The notes below the pieces were generated by a model. It ran no database searches, was not told the origin of the DNA, and saw only the letters and a list, made by a program, of their open reading frames with translations. Shown in pieces: positions 24,822-33,455 of a stretch of 64,000 nucleotides of DNA. The stretch covers positions 1 through 64,000 of the forward strand of contig CAWEGV010000007.1 in the NCBI GenBank assembly GCA_963808615.1, read 5' to 3'. The DNA comes from Palsa-504 sp963808615. Its GTDB lineage: Bacteria; Actinomycetota; Actinomycetes; Streptosporangiales; Streptosporangiaceae. Numbering within the stretch: position 1 is the first letter of the stretch; the number at the start of each line of letters is the position of its first letter. A program made the translations under genes and the position numbers.

Positions 24822-25410
24822 GGTAGCGGTATCGGTGCCTGCCGTAGTCGGTCAGCCAGCTGTTGGCTGCTTGCCGCCCGCGGGAGTTGATCTGCGCGTC
24901 GTGAATTCCGAAGGCACGCTCTGGTGCCACGGCTCGCAGGAAGCTGATGGCCTCGGCGGTCTTGAGCCAGGAGGCCTGGAGCGGCACGAACAGCGTCTCG
25001 ACCGGCTGGTCGGGCACGAACAGGGCGTCGCCTGGGTGGTAGAGACGGCCCTCGATGATGTACCCGTGGTTCGCGCAGTCCGGCTCGTCCGCGAAGACGG
25101 GAGCGTGGCGGGCGCCGACGGCGGTCACGGTGAAGCCCGCCGCGGTGAACGACTCACCGGACCGCACGCCGATTACGCTGAGCCCGGTGATGCGGGCATC
25201 CGCCGGCGCGTAGACCGGAACGCCGAGGCCCGCGAGCCGCAGCACGTCGATGTGGTCACCGTGCTCATGCGTGACGAGCACCGCGTCGGCGCCGTGCAGC
25301 GCGGCAGGCTCGCTCCAGGTGCCCGGGTCGATGACCAGCACGTGGCCGTCACGCTCGACACGCACGCACGAGTGGGTGTACTTGGTGATGCGCGCGGAGC
25401 CCGTAGTCAT
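24793..25410 (-). CDS. Metallo-beta-lactamase-fold protein, UlaG-like
   Basis: 205 residues. The zinc-binding motif THEHGDHID is near residue 45; ITKYTHSCVRVERDG is at the start; RHAPVF and YIIEGRLYHPGD supply later ligands (His, Asp). The domain covers the whole protein, as in UlaG-type lactonase/phosphodiesterase-like proteins; the substrate is unknown. The start (ATG 25410) lies 24 bases from the divergent gene on the plus strand, so both promoters share this short gap. Length normal. Confidence 0.85.
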   Translation of the reverse strand: MTTGSARITKYTHSCVRVERDGHVLVIDPGTWSEPAALHGADAVLVTHEHGDHIDVLRLAGLGVPVYAPADARITGLSVIGVRSGESFTAAGFTVTAVGARHAPVFADEPDCANHGYIIEGRLYHPGDALFVPDQPVETLFVPLQASWLKTAEAISFLRAVAPERAFGIHDAQINSRGRQAANSWLTDYGRHRYRYLIPGESTDL

Positions 25411-25433
25411 GGGGTCGACGGTAGCCTGCAGTC

Positions 25434-26369
25434 GTGAACGTGATCGACTGGCTGCTCGACGGCGATCCGGCCATCCGCTGGCAGGTGCTCGCCGATCTGA
25501 CGGACGCGCCGGCCGGCGACGTGGCGGCCGAGCGGGCCCGGGTGGAGCACGACGGCTGGGCCGCTCGCCTGCTCGCGCTGGAGGATCCCGACGGGCTCTG
25601 GGACGGCGGCGCGTGCTTCCCGGCGTCCTACGCCGGCGGTGAGCCGGGGCAGCCGTGGACGCCCACCATGCACACGCTGCAGACCCTGCAGATCCTCGGG
25701 CTCGGCCCGGCGTCGGGGTCCGCCCGCCGGGCGATCGGGCTGGTCGCGGAGAACGGGCGCTGGGAGCACGCCGGGCAGCGGTACTTCGACGGGGAGGTCG
25801 AACCTTGCATCAACGGCAGGACCATCGAGACCGGGGCCTATTTCGGGGTGGACGTCGGAGCGGTCGTCGAGCGGATCCTCGCCGAGCGGCTCGCTGACGG
25901 CGGCTGGAACTGCGAGGCCGAGAACGGATCGGTGCGGTCCTCCGTCGACACGACGATCAACGTGCTCGACGGCCTGGTGGAGGTCGAGCGCGCGGCCGGC
26001 GGATCCGTGCAGGTGCGCGCGGCCCGCCGGGGCGGTGAGGAGTACCTGCTCGAGCGCGGCCTGTTCCGCCGCAAGGGCACCGGGGCCGTGGTCAAGCCGG
26101 CGTACCTGGAGTTCGCGTTCCCGTACTACTGGCACTACGACGTGCTGCGGGCGCTGGATTACTTCCGGCGGTCGGGTGCGGACCCCGATCCCCGGATGGC
26201 GGAGGCGGTAGCGGTCGTGCAGTCGAAACGGCAGCCCGACGGCCGGTGGCTGCTCGACCGCGTCCATCCGGGCCGCGTCTTCTTCGATCTTGAGGGCGGC
26301 GTGGGCACGCCGAGCCGCTGGAATACTCTCCGCGCGCTCCGGGTGCTCAACTGGTGGGACGCGGGTTGA
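25434..26369 (+). CDS. Squalene/prenyltransferase-repeat-like (alpha-alpha toroid) protein
   Basis: 311 residues, start GTG 25434. Hydrophobic repeats of the terpene-cyclase toroid type occur: DPAIRWQVLADLTDAP, PWTPTMHTLQTLQILGL, DGGWNCEAENGSVRSSVDTT, LEFAFPYYWHYDVLRALDYF and QPDGRWLLDR. No DXDD-type cyclase motif is seen, so catalysis of cyclisation is doubtful; many of these actinobacterial proteins are uncharacterised. It overlaps the convergent HAAS-domain gene by 23 bases. Divergent from the MBL gene. Confidence 0.7.
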   Translation: MNVIDWLLDGDPAIRWQVLADLTDAPAGDVAAERARVEHDGWAARLLALEDPDGLWDGGACFPASYAGGEPGQPWTPTMHTLQTLQILGLGPASGSARRAIGLVAENGRWEHAGQRYFDGEVEPCINGRTIETGAYFGVDVGAVVERILAERLADGGWNCEAENGSVRSSVDTTINVLDGLVEVERAAGGSVQVRAARRGGEEYLLERGLFRRKGTGAVVKPAYLEFAFPYYWHYDVLRALDYFRRSGADPDPRMAEAVAVVQSKRQPDGRWLLDRVHPGRVFFDLEGGVGTPSRWNTLRALRVLNWWDAG

Positions 26370-26970
26370 TCAGGCCAAGGTAGAGCTGCCGGCGACGCGT
26401 CCTCATCAGGTGGATCGGCGGCAGCAAGTGCGCGGCGAGACCGGCCACGAGCAGCGGGATGGCGACTCCGAGCGGGAGGGTGAGCCCCTTGGTCGTGCAC
26501 GTGGCCGCCGGCCCCGAACAGCCAGCCGCCGCGCGGAGGGTGGTCACGAGGCCGAAGAACAGAGCCACCAAGCCGACGGGCGGCACGATGGTGGCGAGCA
26601 GCTTGTCGCGCCGGTTCCAGGTCGGGGAGGTCCACAGGATCAGCACCCCGGCGATCCAGCCCAGCCCGCTGGCGACCGGGCCGAAGATGATCAGCCACGG
26701 CGCCCACACATCCCAGCGGCGGCTGCCCGGGGGCGGTGCGCCTGCCTCGGCGGCGATGGCAGCGGGGTCGCCGACCCGGTCCAGGAGGGTCCGGACGCCC
26801 GCCGTGTCGTCGGGATCGAGCCCGGTCCGCCCCTCCTCGATGTGCCCGTGCACTTCGGCGAGGATTTCCTGCCTCCGGGAGGCATCGACGCCCTGCAGCG
26901 CTGCGTCCAACTGCGCCAGATAGCGCTGGACGAGTTTGTCGGCCTGGCCGACGGCTTGCCTTGAAGTCAC
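26347..26970 (-). CDS. Membrane protein with HAAS domain, PadR partner
   Basis: 207 residues. N-terminal RYLAQLDAALQGVDASRRQE, ILAEVHGHIEE and DRVGDPAAIAAEAG form the HAAS (DUF1700-type) helical domain. Four hydrophobic helices follow. The start overlaps the PadR stop (ATGA), a standard pairing of HAAS membrane proteins with PadR repressors across Gram-positive bacteria, in which PadR represses the pair. Overlaps the convergent toroid gene by 23 bases. Confidence 0.85.
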   Translation of the reverse strand: MTSRQAVGQADKLVQRYLAQLDAALQGVDASRRQEILAEVHGHIEEGRTGLDPDDTAGVRTLLDRVGDPAAIAAEAGAPPPGSRRWDVWAPWLIIFGPVASGLGWIAGVLILWTSPTWNRRDKLLATIVPPVGLVALFFGLVTTLRAAAGCSGPAATCTTKGLTLPLGVAIPLLVAGLAAHLLPPIHLMRTRRRQLYLGLINPRPTS

Positions 26971-27317
26971 TCCTGACCCCCTTCACTGAGGATCTCGTCG
27001 ACGGCGTCGCGGAAGACCCGCCACTGTTTCGTGAAGCTGGCGAGGGCCAGTTCTCCGTCCCTCGTGAGGTGGTAGTAGCGGCGCGGCGGGCCGGCATTTG
27101 ACTCCCGCCACGACGTCTCGACCAGGCCGTTGCGCCGCAGGCGGGCGAGCAGCGGGTAGAGCGTCCCTTCGCTGGCGATGATCTGCCCCCTGGACGCGAG
27201 CTCGCGTGCCAGCTCGAACCCGTACCTCTCCCCCTTGGTGAGCAGGGCCAGGACGCAGTGCTCAGCCACGCCCCGGCGAACCTGGGCCAGCCAGTTAATG
27301 TCCTCGCCAGGTTCCAT
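26967..27317 (-). CDS. PadR-family transcriptional repressor
   Basis: 116 residues from ATG 27317. A winged helix with LLTKGERYGFELARELASRG, IIASEGTLYPLLARLRRNGL and RRYYHLTRDGELALASF, the signature of PadR proteins. Start 27317 is chosen because TTGACC and TACCTT boxes 17 bases apart lie just upstream (27323-27351), which would start transcription at or near the ATG, giving a leaderless message; no ribosome site is seen. An earlier in-frame start at 27353 would place the promoter inside the gene. It probably represses itself and the HAAS gene. Confidence 0.9.
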   Translation of the reverse strand: MEPGEDINWLAQVRRGVAEHCVLALLTKGERYGFELARELASRGQIIASEGTLYPLLARLRRNGLVETSWRESNAGPPRRYYHLTRDGELALASFTKQWRVFRDAVDEILSEGGQE

Positions 27318-27322
27318 GTACT

Positions 27323-27351
27323 GCAAGGTACCCGGCACCGATAGGAAGGTC
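27323..27351 (-). promoter_or_regulatory. Promoter for a leaderless padR-type transcript
   Basis: On the minus strand TTGACC, 17 bases, TACCTT; the predicted start of transcription falls about seven bases past the -10 box, at the ATG of the PadR gene. Leaderless messages are common in actinomycetes. Confidence 0.55.
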
Positions 27352-27476
27352 AACAGGTACGAGTCTGCGATCGCCGTCTGGCGGTGTGGGTGGTTCCACC
27401 CCTGCCGTGGGCCCGGCCAGCCGTGCCACCGTGGTAACTGAGCTGCTCAGGGACGTGAATACGGGGAGCGTGAGTC

Positions 27477-28706
27477 ATGAGCAACACAGTCAGTAGGTCC
27501 GGCGGCCGCCGGACCATGGTGGCGGGCGCGGTGCTGGTGATCGCGGCGGGCCTGATCGCCGGCGGCTGCTCGAGTAGCGGTAGCAGTAGCAGCAGCGGCT
27601 CGAGCAGCCTGGCGGGCCCGGTCTGGGTGTGCCGGCCCGGTCAGGCGGCTGACCCCTGCGCCACCGGTCTGGCGGCCACGGCGGTCATGGCGGGCGGCGC
27701 CCTGAAGCCGGCCACCTGGCCGCAGTCGGCGCTGGCCTCGAAGTTCGCCTGCTTCTACGTCCACCCGACGGACAGCCTGGCCGAGACGGCCAACACCGGC
27801 CTGGCCGTGACCAAGCTGGACACGTACGTCGCGGCCGAGCAAGGTGCTCCGTTGTCTCAGATTTGTGACGTGTGGGCGCCCTCCTACCGCTCGCAGACCT
27901 GGACCACCGTGGAGAAATTCCTCGCGGGCGATCAGTCGATCATGCGCCCGACCTTTACCGTCGCCTACGACAGCGTGCTGGTCGCCTGGCAGTGGTTCCT
28001 CGCCCATAGCGACGGCAAGCCGATCATCCTGGTCGGGGACTCGCAGGGCTCGGCGGTCCTCATCCACCTCATTTCCGCCCAGCTCGACCACGAGCCGTCG
28101 GTACTGCGCCGCCTCCTGGTCGCGATCCTCGTCGGCGGCAACCTCCAGGTCCCGGTGGGCAAGACGGGCGGCGCCACCTTCACCAACGTCCCGCTGTGCA
28201 CCGCCGGTACCCAGACGGGGTGCGCGATCGCCTTTTCGTCGTACCCTTCGCAGCCGCCGCTGGACTCGGAGTTCGGCAGGCCGGGTCAGGGCGTGAGCCT
28301 GCAGTCCTTCCAGACCGCCAGGGCCGGCCAGCAGGTAGCCTGCGTCAACCCGGCGGCCCTGGCCGGCGGCACCGGCGACCTGGACCCCTACCTGCTCACG
28401 GCTTCCCAGACCACCCAGTTCCCGGTGGACTCTACGCGGCTGACCGAGCCGGTCTCCACCCCGTGGGTCACCTACCCCGGCCTGTATTCCGCGCGCTGCG
28501 ACCAGGGGGGCGGGGCCACCTGGCTCCAGGTCACCAGCCTGGCCGGGACCAGCCGCACCCGGCCGGTCGTCAACGACGACAAGGCGGGCAACCTGGGCGG
28601 TACCGGCCCGGCGTGGGGCTACCACGGCTACGAGTACTGGCTCACGCTGGGCAACCTGCTCCGGGACGTCGCCGGCGAGGAAGCCGCCTGGCAGTCGCGC
28701 CACTGA
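27477..28706 (+). CDS. Lipoprotein alpha/beta-hydrolase, DUF3089 family
   Basis: 409 residues. A signal peptide (VLVIAAGLIAGGC) with lipobox Cys near residue 31, followed by a Ser/Gly linker, shows export and anchoring to the membrane. The domain begins near FACFYVHPTDSL and has LVGDSQGSAVLIHLIS near residue 182; this GxSxG-type nucleophile elbow here reads GDSQG. LLVAILVGGNLQVP and GYEYWLTLGNLLRDVAGE near the end complete the DUF3089 fold, an alpha/beta-hydrolase-like family of unknown substrate. ATG 27477 lies behind GGGGAG. It is divergent from the PadR gene and convergent with the c-di-GMP gene. Confidence 0.85.
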   Translation: MSNTVSRSGGRRTMVAGAVLVIAAGLIAGGCSSSGSSSSSGSSSLAGPVWVCRPGQAADPCATGLAATAVMAGGALKPATWPQSALASKFACFYVHPTDSLAETANTGLAVTKLDTYVAAEQGAPLSQICDVWAPSYRSQTWTTVEKFLAGDQSIMRPTFTVAYDSVLVAWQWFLAHSDGKPIILVGDSQGSAVLIHLISAQLDHEPSVLRRLLVAILVGGNLQVPVGKTGGATFTNVPLCTAGTQTGCAIAFSSYPSQPPLDSEFGRPGQGVSLQSFQTARAGQQVACVNPAALAGGTGDLDPYLLTASQTTQFPVDSTRLTEPVSTPWVTYPGLYSARCDQGGGATWLQVTSLAGTSRTRPVVNDDKAGNLGGTGPAWGYHGYEYWLTLGNLLRDVAGEEAAWQSRH

Positions 28707-28738
28707 TGCGCCCAGCGGATGCGACCGGCGGTCATTGG

Positions 28739-31474
28739 TCAGAACTGGCTCTGCAGGTCCGTGGTGCGATCGAAATGGCGGGTAAGCAGCTCGTCGAACT
28801 CCTCGGCGCGCAGCGGATGCGAGAAATAGAAGCCCTGCGCCACCGGGCAGCCGAGCGTTCTCAGCCGGGCAAGCTGGTCCTTGGTCTCTACCCCCTCTGC
28901 CACGGTCGATATACCCATGGCGTTAGCCAGGTCGATGACAGCCCGGACGATCGCCGAGTCCACCGGGCTCTCGGCGATGCCCTGCACGAAGGAACGGTCC
29001 ACCTTCACTTCCTGCACCGGGAACTGCTTCAGGTACGCGAGCGAAGAATGCCCGGTGCCGAAATCGTCGATGGCCAGCCGCACGCCCAGCCGGTCGAGTT
29101 TCCTCATCACTTCGCGAGCGCCGGACAGGTCCTCCATGACCACGTTCTCGGTAATCTCGAATATGAGCAGCTCCGAGGGCAGGCCCGCGGCATCGAGGGC
29201 CGCCGCGGCCTGGGACGACAGCCCGCTCTCCTGGAACTGGCGCGGTGAGAGATTGACGCTGATCGGCAAGTCGACATCCAGCCGATCCCTGATCGAACGC
29301 ACCTGCCGGCACGCCGCGTCGAGAACGTAACGGCCCAGCGGCAGTATCAGCCCGGTCTCTTCTGCCATCGGGATGAATCTCGTGGGGCTCATCAGGCCAT
29401 TTACGGGGTGGCGCCAGCGCACCAGCGCCTCCGCGCCCACGATGCGCTCTTCGTCAAGGGAAAAGAATGGCTGGTAGTAAACCTCGAGCTCACCTTGTTC
29501 AAGCCCCTTGCGCAGGTCGGCCTCGATCCGGACGCGCTCGGAGGAGCGGCTGCCCATGGCCGCCTGGTCGAACACCCGGTAGATACCGCCGCCGCCCCTG
29601 GCCTTGGCGTCATACATCGCCACGTCCGCGTCGCGGATGATGTCATCGGCGCTCTTGCCCGGCTCGGACAGGGCGATGCCGACCGATACGCTGGCCACCA
29701 CCTCATAGCCGGCGTGCAGCACTATGGGCCGCTCGAGGGCGGCACAGATGCGCCGGGCCGCGGCCACCGCCATGTCCACCCCGGCCACGTCCTCCAGCAG
29801 GGCCACGAACTCGTCGCCGCCGAAGCGAGCCAGCAGGTCATTACTGCGCACCACGCTCTTCATGCGGGCCCCGATCGCCACCAGGAACTCGTCGCCGGTG
29901 ATATGACCGAGGCTGTCGTTGATGCTCTTGAACCGATCCACGTCGACAAAGATCAGGGCGTGGGTCTTGCGGTCCAGGGGGGACCGCTGGAGCGCGTGAT
30001 CGAGGCGCTCCACCAGCAGCCGGCGGTTGGCCAGGCCGGTGAGGCTGTCATAAAACGCGTGGTGGTGAAGTTCGTCCTCGAAGGCTTTGCGTTCAGTGAT
30101 GTCGCGGAAGGCGATCACGGCGCCGGACGGCTTGCCGTCGCTCATCACCGCGGCGGCCGTGTACGCGACCGGGATCGTGGCGCCGCCCTTGCCGCGGAAC
30201 CGGGCATCGTCCTCGCGGATGGTATGGCCCGTGCGCATGGCCTCGGTGGCCGGGACGAGCAGGAACTCGGGTGCCGCCAGGGTGCTGTCGCTCATCGGGT
30301 TGTCGATCGTGACGTTGAACGACGGCAGCTCGATCATGTCGGCCGCGGCCCGGTTGACGAAGCTCAGCTTCCCGTCCGCGCCCACGGCGCAGACACCTTC
30401 CCCGATGCTGAGCGTGATCGAGGAGAGCCGCTCACGCTCGAGGCGGACCTGGTGGTACAGCTCGGCGTTGCTGAGCGCCCCGCTGCCCACGGCGGCCAGG
30501 GCCCGCAGCAGGCCCCGGTCGGCATCGTCGAAGGGCTCGTCCCGGCGCCGGCCTGCCGCCGCCAGCCACATCTGGCGGTCGGCCACGATCATGGGCGCGG
30601 CCAGCTGGCCGGGCAGCGGCAGCTCGGACGTCAGGCTGGCTTCGGGACTGCGCAGCAGCCGCCGGACCGACGCCAGGATCGTGTCGAGCACGGCCTGGTG
30701 GCGCAGCCCCCGGTTCGCCTCCAGCGTGACTTCATACAGCCCCTTCATCCTGCTGTGGTCATGCAGCGCCGCGAACCGCGCGCTGATCAGCCTGCGCTGC
30801 ACGATCAGCCCGGGAACCGCCAGCCCCAGCACCCACGGATGCGCTCCTATGGCCAGGGCCAGGAGAACCCCGACCAGCGCTCCCGCGCCGGCCAGCGTCG
30901 TCTGGACCGGAAGATCATCGGTGAGCTCGCGCCAGGCCGTGCCCATCGAGATCACCACGGTGGCCACCAGCAGGGTGTTGACGACGTAGTACACACCGAC
31001 GCCGAGCACGACGCCAGCGACCTGACCAGCGGTAAGCGACGCCGACGGGACGGCGATGCCGCGGCTCACCGCTATGCCCAGGCCCGCGGCGATCAGGACC
31101 TGCCCGGTGTTGAAGGCCGACTTGACCAGCGGGCGCTGGCGGATGGCCTGGGACATCGCGGTCGCCAAGCCGAGCGTCCCCAGGGTTATCAGCGGCGGCA
31201 CCAGGAGCGCCAGGATCACGAAGAAGCCCTCGTCCATATTGAAGGCCTCGGATTCGCCGTCCCGGTACACCAGGACCGGCCAGATCCAGCTGCCCAGGAC
31301 CAGGGCGCCCATCGCCGCCGCGACGACCCACTGGCGCTCGTCCAGTCGCACCAGGCCTGGTTGCCGCCACAGCGCGATCAGCAGGGTAAGAACCCCGCCC
31401 GCTACCGAAGCCCAGACTACGGCTCCGGTAGCGCGCGGAATTCGCATAACGGACCGGGCAGGTCTCAGTTCCAT
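28739..31474 (-). CDS. Membrane PAS-GGDEF-EAL c-di-GMP turnover protein
   Basis: 911 residues. The first 235 hold about seven hydrophobic helices; a GAF-like linker follows; a PAS domain lies at about 350-470 (CAVGADGKLSFVNRAAADMI, VIAFRDITERKAFEDEL). The GGDEF domain at about 480-640 has intact DSLTGLANRRLL and FGGDEFVALLE near 550, for making cyclic di-GMP. The EAL domain at about 655-900 has GAEALVRW near 679, NLSPRQFQ, FEITENV, IDDFGTGHSSL and VAEGVET, for breaking it down. Both active sites appear complete. Its ATG overlaps the stop of the upstream protease gene by 10 bases; the pair may be co-transcribed. ATG 31447 is an alternative start. Confidence 0.9.
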   Translation of the reverse strand: MELRPARSVMRIPRATGAVVWASVAGGVLTLLIALWRQPGLVRLDERQWVVAAAMGALVLGSWIWPVLVYRDGESEAFNMDEGFFVILALLVPPLITLGTLGLATAMSQAIRQRPLVKSAFNTGQVLIAAGLGIAVSRGIAVPSASLTAGQVAGVVLGVGVYYVVNTLLVATVVISMGTAWRELTDDLPVQTTLAGAGALVGVLLALAIGAHPWVLGLAVPGLIVQRRLISARFAALHDHSRMKGLYEVTLEANRGLRHQAVLDTILASVRRLLRSPEASLTSELPLPGQLAAPMIVADRQMWLAAAGRRRDEPFDDADRGLLRALAAVGSGALSNAELYHQVRLERERLSSITLSIGEGVCAVGADGKLSFVNRAAADMIELPSFNVTIDNPMSDSTLAAPEFLLVPATEAMRTGHTIREDDARFRGKGGATIPVAYTAAAVMSDGKPSGAVIAFRDITERKAFEDELHHHAFYDSLTGLANRRLLVERLDHALQRSPLDRKTHALIFVDVDRFKSINDSLGHITGDEFLVAIGARMKSVVRSNDLLARFGGDEFVALLEDVAGVDMAVAAARRICAALERPIVLHAGYEVVASVSVGIALSEPGKSADDIIRDADVAMYDAKARGGGGIYRVFDQAAMGSRSSERVRIEADLRKGLEQGELEVYYQPFFSLDEERIVGAEALVRWRHPVNGLMSPTRFIPMAEETGLILPLGRYVLDAACRQVRSIRDRLDVDLPISVNLSPRQFQESGLSSQAAAALDAAGLPSELLIFEITENVVMEDLSGAREVMRKLDRLGVRLAIDDFGTGHSSLAYLKQFPVQEVKVDRSFVQGIAESPVDSAIVRAVIDLANAMGISTVAEGVETKDQLARLRTLGCPVAQGFYFSHPLRAEEFDELLTRHFDRTTDLQSQF

Positions 31475-33132
31475 GCCGAACTGTTCCAGGCCAGGCCGTT
31501 CCAGGCCGACCCGTCCCAGGCCGAGCCGGCCCAGCCAGAATCGTTCCAGGCCCGGCCGGTCCAGTCCGCGCCGTTCCAGGATGCGCCGGCCCAGTCTCCC
31601 TCATTCCAGGCCCGGCCGGTCCAGGTGAAGCCGTTCCAGTCCGAGCCGTTCCACGCCAAGCCGCCCCACGTCGAACCGGACGGACCAGGCGACGGCGAGA
31701 TCCCCGACCACAGGCTCGGGTTCCAGGTGTCGACCGGGCCGGTGGGTGACAGCGGGACCGTGATGCCGGGCAGGATCGGAGGCAGGCCGGCCGCCGACTG
31801 GCTCAAGTTCATCGGCCCCGCGGTCGCGGCGGCGTATGCGTTGAGGGCGCCGTGGCCGTCGACGAAGGGGTTACCGACCGGGCCAGGGTTGGTGGTGCCG
31901 AGCAGCCGTGCCTTGAGCTGGTTCGGGGACAGGCCCGGGTTGTCGGCCAGGACCAGCGCGGCCGCCCCGCTCGTGACGGCCGTGCTGAACGACGTGCCTG
32001 AGCCGACGAAGTTGGCCGAGCCCACCCGCGCCGACGGGTTAGCGTCGTAGACCGTCGAGCCCGGCGCGGCCAGGCTGACGACGGACCGGCCGGAGGTGAC
32101 CAGGTCGGGCTTGACCCAGCCGTCGGGTGAGGTGGGTCCCGCGCTGCTGAAGTCGGTCATCTCGTCGCCGGAAACCGACGGTGACGCCATGTCGTCCAGG
32201 GCACCCACCGTGATGACCAGCGGGTCATCCCCCGGCGAAAGGATGGTGCCGTTGAACGGCCCGGCGTTGCCCGCGGAGGTCACGACCGCGATACCCGAAC
32301 CCCAGACCGCCTGCACGGCCTGGTCCAGCGGGTTGAGGGCGGTGGAGGTGGCGGGCTGGTACCCGAGGGACATGTTGAGGACCTTGATCCCGTAGCTGGC
32401 CCGGTGATCGACCGCCCACTGCAGGCCGAGGATCAGCTTGACCAGGTCGGTCGTCCCGCTCGCCCCGGCCGCCTTGATCGACACCAGGTTGGCCCCGGGG
32501 GCTTCGCCCGAATACTGGCCTGACGATGAGGCCCCGTTGCCCGCGATCAGGCCCGCCACGAACGTGCCATGGCCATAGTCGTCCTGGAACGGGTTGTTCT
32601 CGCCGGTCAGGTCCACGCCGCCGACCAGCCGCCCGGAGAAGTCGGGCAGCTTGTCGATGCCGGTGTCCAGGACGGCCACGGTGACGCCGCTCCCGGTATC
32701 GCCGGCGGCCGCGAGCTGCGTGGCCCCGGTCTGCTGGAGGAACACGTCGGAAGGCGTGTGAGGTCCGGTGGACACCGGATTGGCCTGCACGTTCACCGAG
32801 GCATCAGGGGTCACGATGATGCCAGGGAGCGCCGCGAGCACCGGCTCCACAGCCGCGGGGATCACCGCCTCGAGGCCGTCGATGAGGTGGAACTGCGCCA
32901 GCACGGTGCCGCCCACTCCCAGCACCGCCGCGACCGGGCTCAGCGGCCCGGTCGCCGTGACGATGACGGTTTCGGTCGGGCTGGCGGACGCCGCAGGCAC
33001 GCCGACCATCGACGTGCCCGCCAGCGCAGCGACTACCGCTGCCCCCGCCGCGGCGATCCGGCGCTTCTTCTTCCGGCCGACGACCTTTGTCCGGCAGCCC
33101 GTGACTGCACCTAATGATCCAGCATGCGGCAT
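31465..33132 (-). CDS. Secreted subtilisin-like (S8) serine peptidase with Trp-rich C-terminal repeats
   Basis: 555 residues from ATG 33132 (GAGGGGGG upstream). A signal peptide (KKKRRIAAAGAAVVAALAGT ... PAASAS) is followed by a short propeptide. The triad is Asp in VAVLDTGIDKL (about 154), His in DDYGHGTFVAG (about 187) and Ser in GSGTSFSTAVTSG (about 380). From about residue 480 a tail of repeated W(N/T)G..W units, ten or more Trp residues spaced six to eight apart, closes the protein; similar tails occur in actinobacterial S8 enzymes and may bind the cell surface. Secreted. It is followed by the GGDEF-EAL gene. Confidence 0.9.
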   Translation of the reverse strand: MPHAGSLGAVTGCRTKVVGRKKKRRIAAAGAAVVAALAGTSMVGVPAASASPTETVIVTATGPLSPVAAVLGVGGTVLAQFHLIDGLEAVIPAAVEPVLAALPGIIVTPDASVNVQANPVSTGPHTPSDVFLQQTGATQLAAAGDTGSGVTVAVLDTGIDKLPDFSGRLVGGVDLTGENNPFQDDYGHGTFVAGLIAGNGASSSGQYSGEAPGANLVSIKAAGASGTTDLVKLILGLQWAVDHRASYGIKVLNMSLGYQPATSTALNPLDQAVQAVWGSGIAVVTSAGNAGPFNGTILSPGDDPLVITVGALDDMASPSVSGDEMTDFSSAGPTSPDGWVKPDLVTSGRSVVSLAAPGSTVYDANPSARVGSANFVGSGTSFSTAVTSGAAALVLADNPGLSPNQLKARLLGTTNPGPVGNPFVDGHGALNAYAAATAGPMNLSQSAAGLPPILPGITVPLSPTGPVDTWNPSLWSGISPSPGPSGSTWGGLAWNGSDWNGFTWTGRAWNEGDWAGASWNGADWTGRAWNDSGWAGSAWDGSAWNGLAWNSSAWN

Positions 33133-33455
33133 CAGGAAGCCCCCCTCAATTTGCTCGGTCCCGCGACGCGGCCAGGTTCGGGAGAAAGCAGGACATACAG
33201 TAAGTTTCGCTGTGCTAGCACAGCGTAACCACCCTCCCGGGGAGAGATTATCTTCATTTGAGATTTGCTGTATGCAAATCGCAGAATGCGGCACAGATGC
33301 ACCGGAGCCGCAGCGTGCCCGGCCCCCCGCCGACCCGAGGTGAACCAGCCCCGGTGATATAGAGAACACCAGGCAGAGAACGCCTGGTAGGGCACATCAG
33401 GCGGGCGCGCGGAGTGAAGGAGGCCGATGGCTGTGGCTGCGCGGGAGAAACTCGC
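33133..33455. promoter_or_regulatory. Divergent promoter region with an 18-base palindrome
   Basis: Between the subtilase gene (minus) and the CaiB gene (plus). CGCTGTGCTAGCACAGCG at 33208-33225 is a perfect 18-base palindrome, a likely operator placed 76 bases before the subtilase start. The AT-rich part 33250-33290 may hold the promoters. No gene seen in it. Confidence 0.6.

Noticed and set aside
27447..28703. 418-residue open frame on the minus strand
   Set aside because: Antisense to the DUF3089 lipoprotein, which has a lipobox and a nucleophile elbow.
29408..32050. 880-residue open frame on the plus strand
   Set aside because: Antisense to the GGDEF-EAL and subtilase genes, both with intact motifs; composition is His/Asp/Gly-rich as in shadow frames of high-GC DNA.
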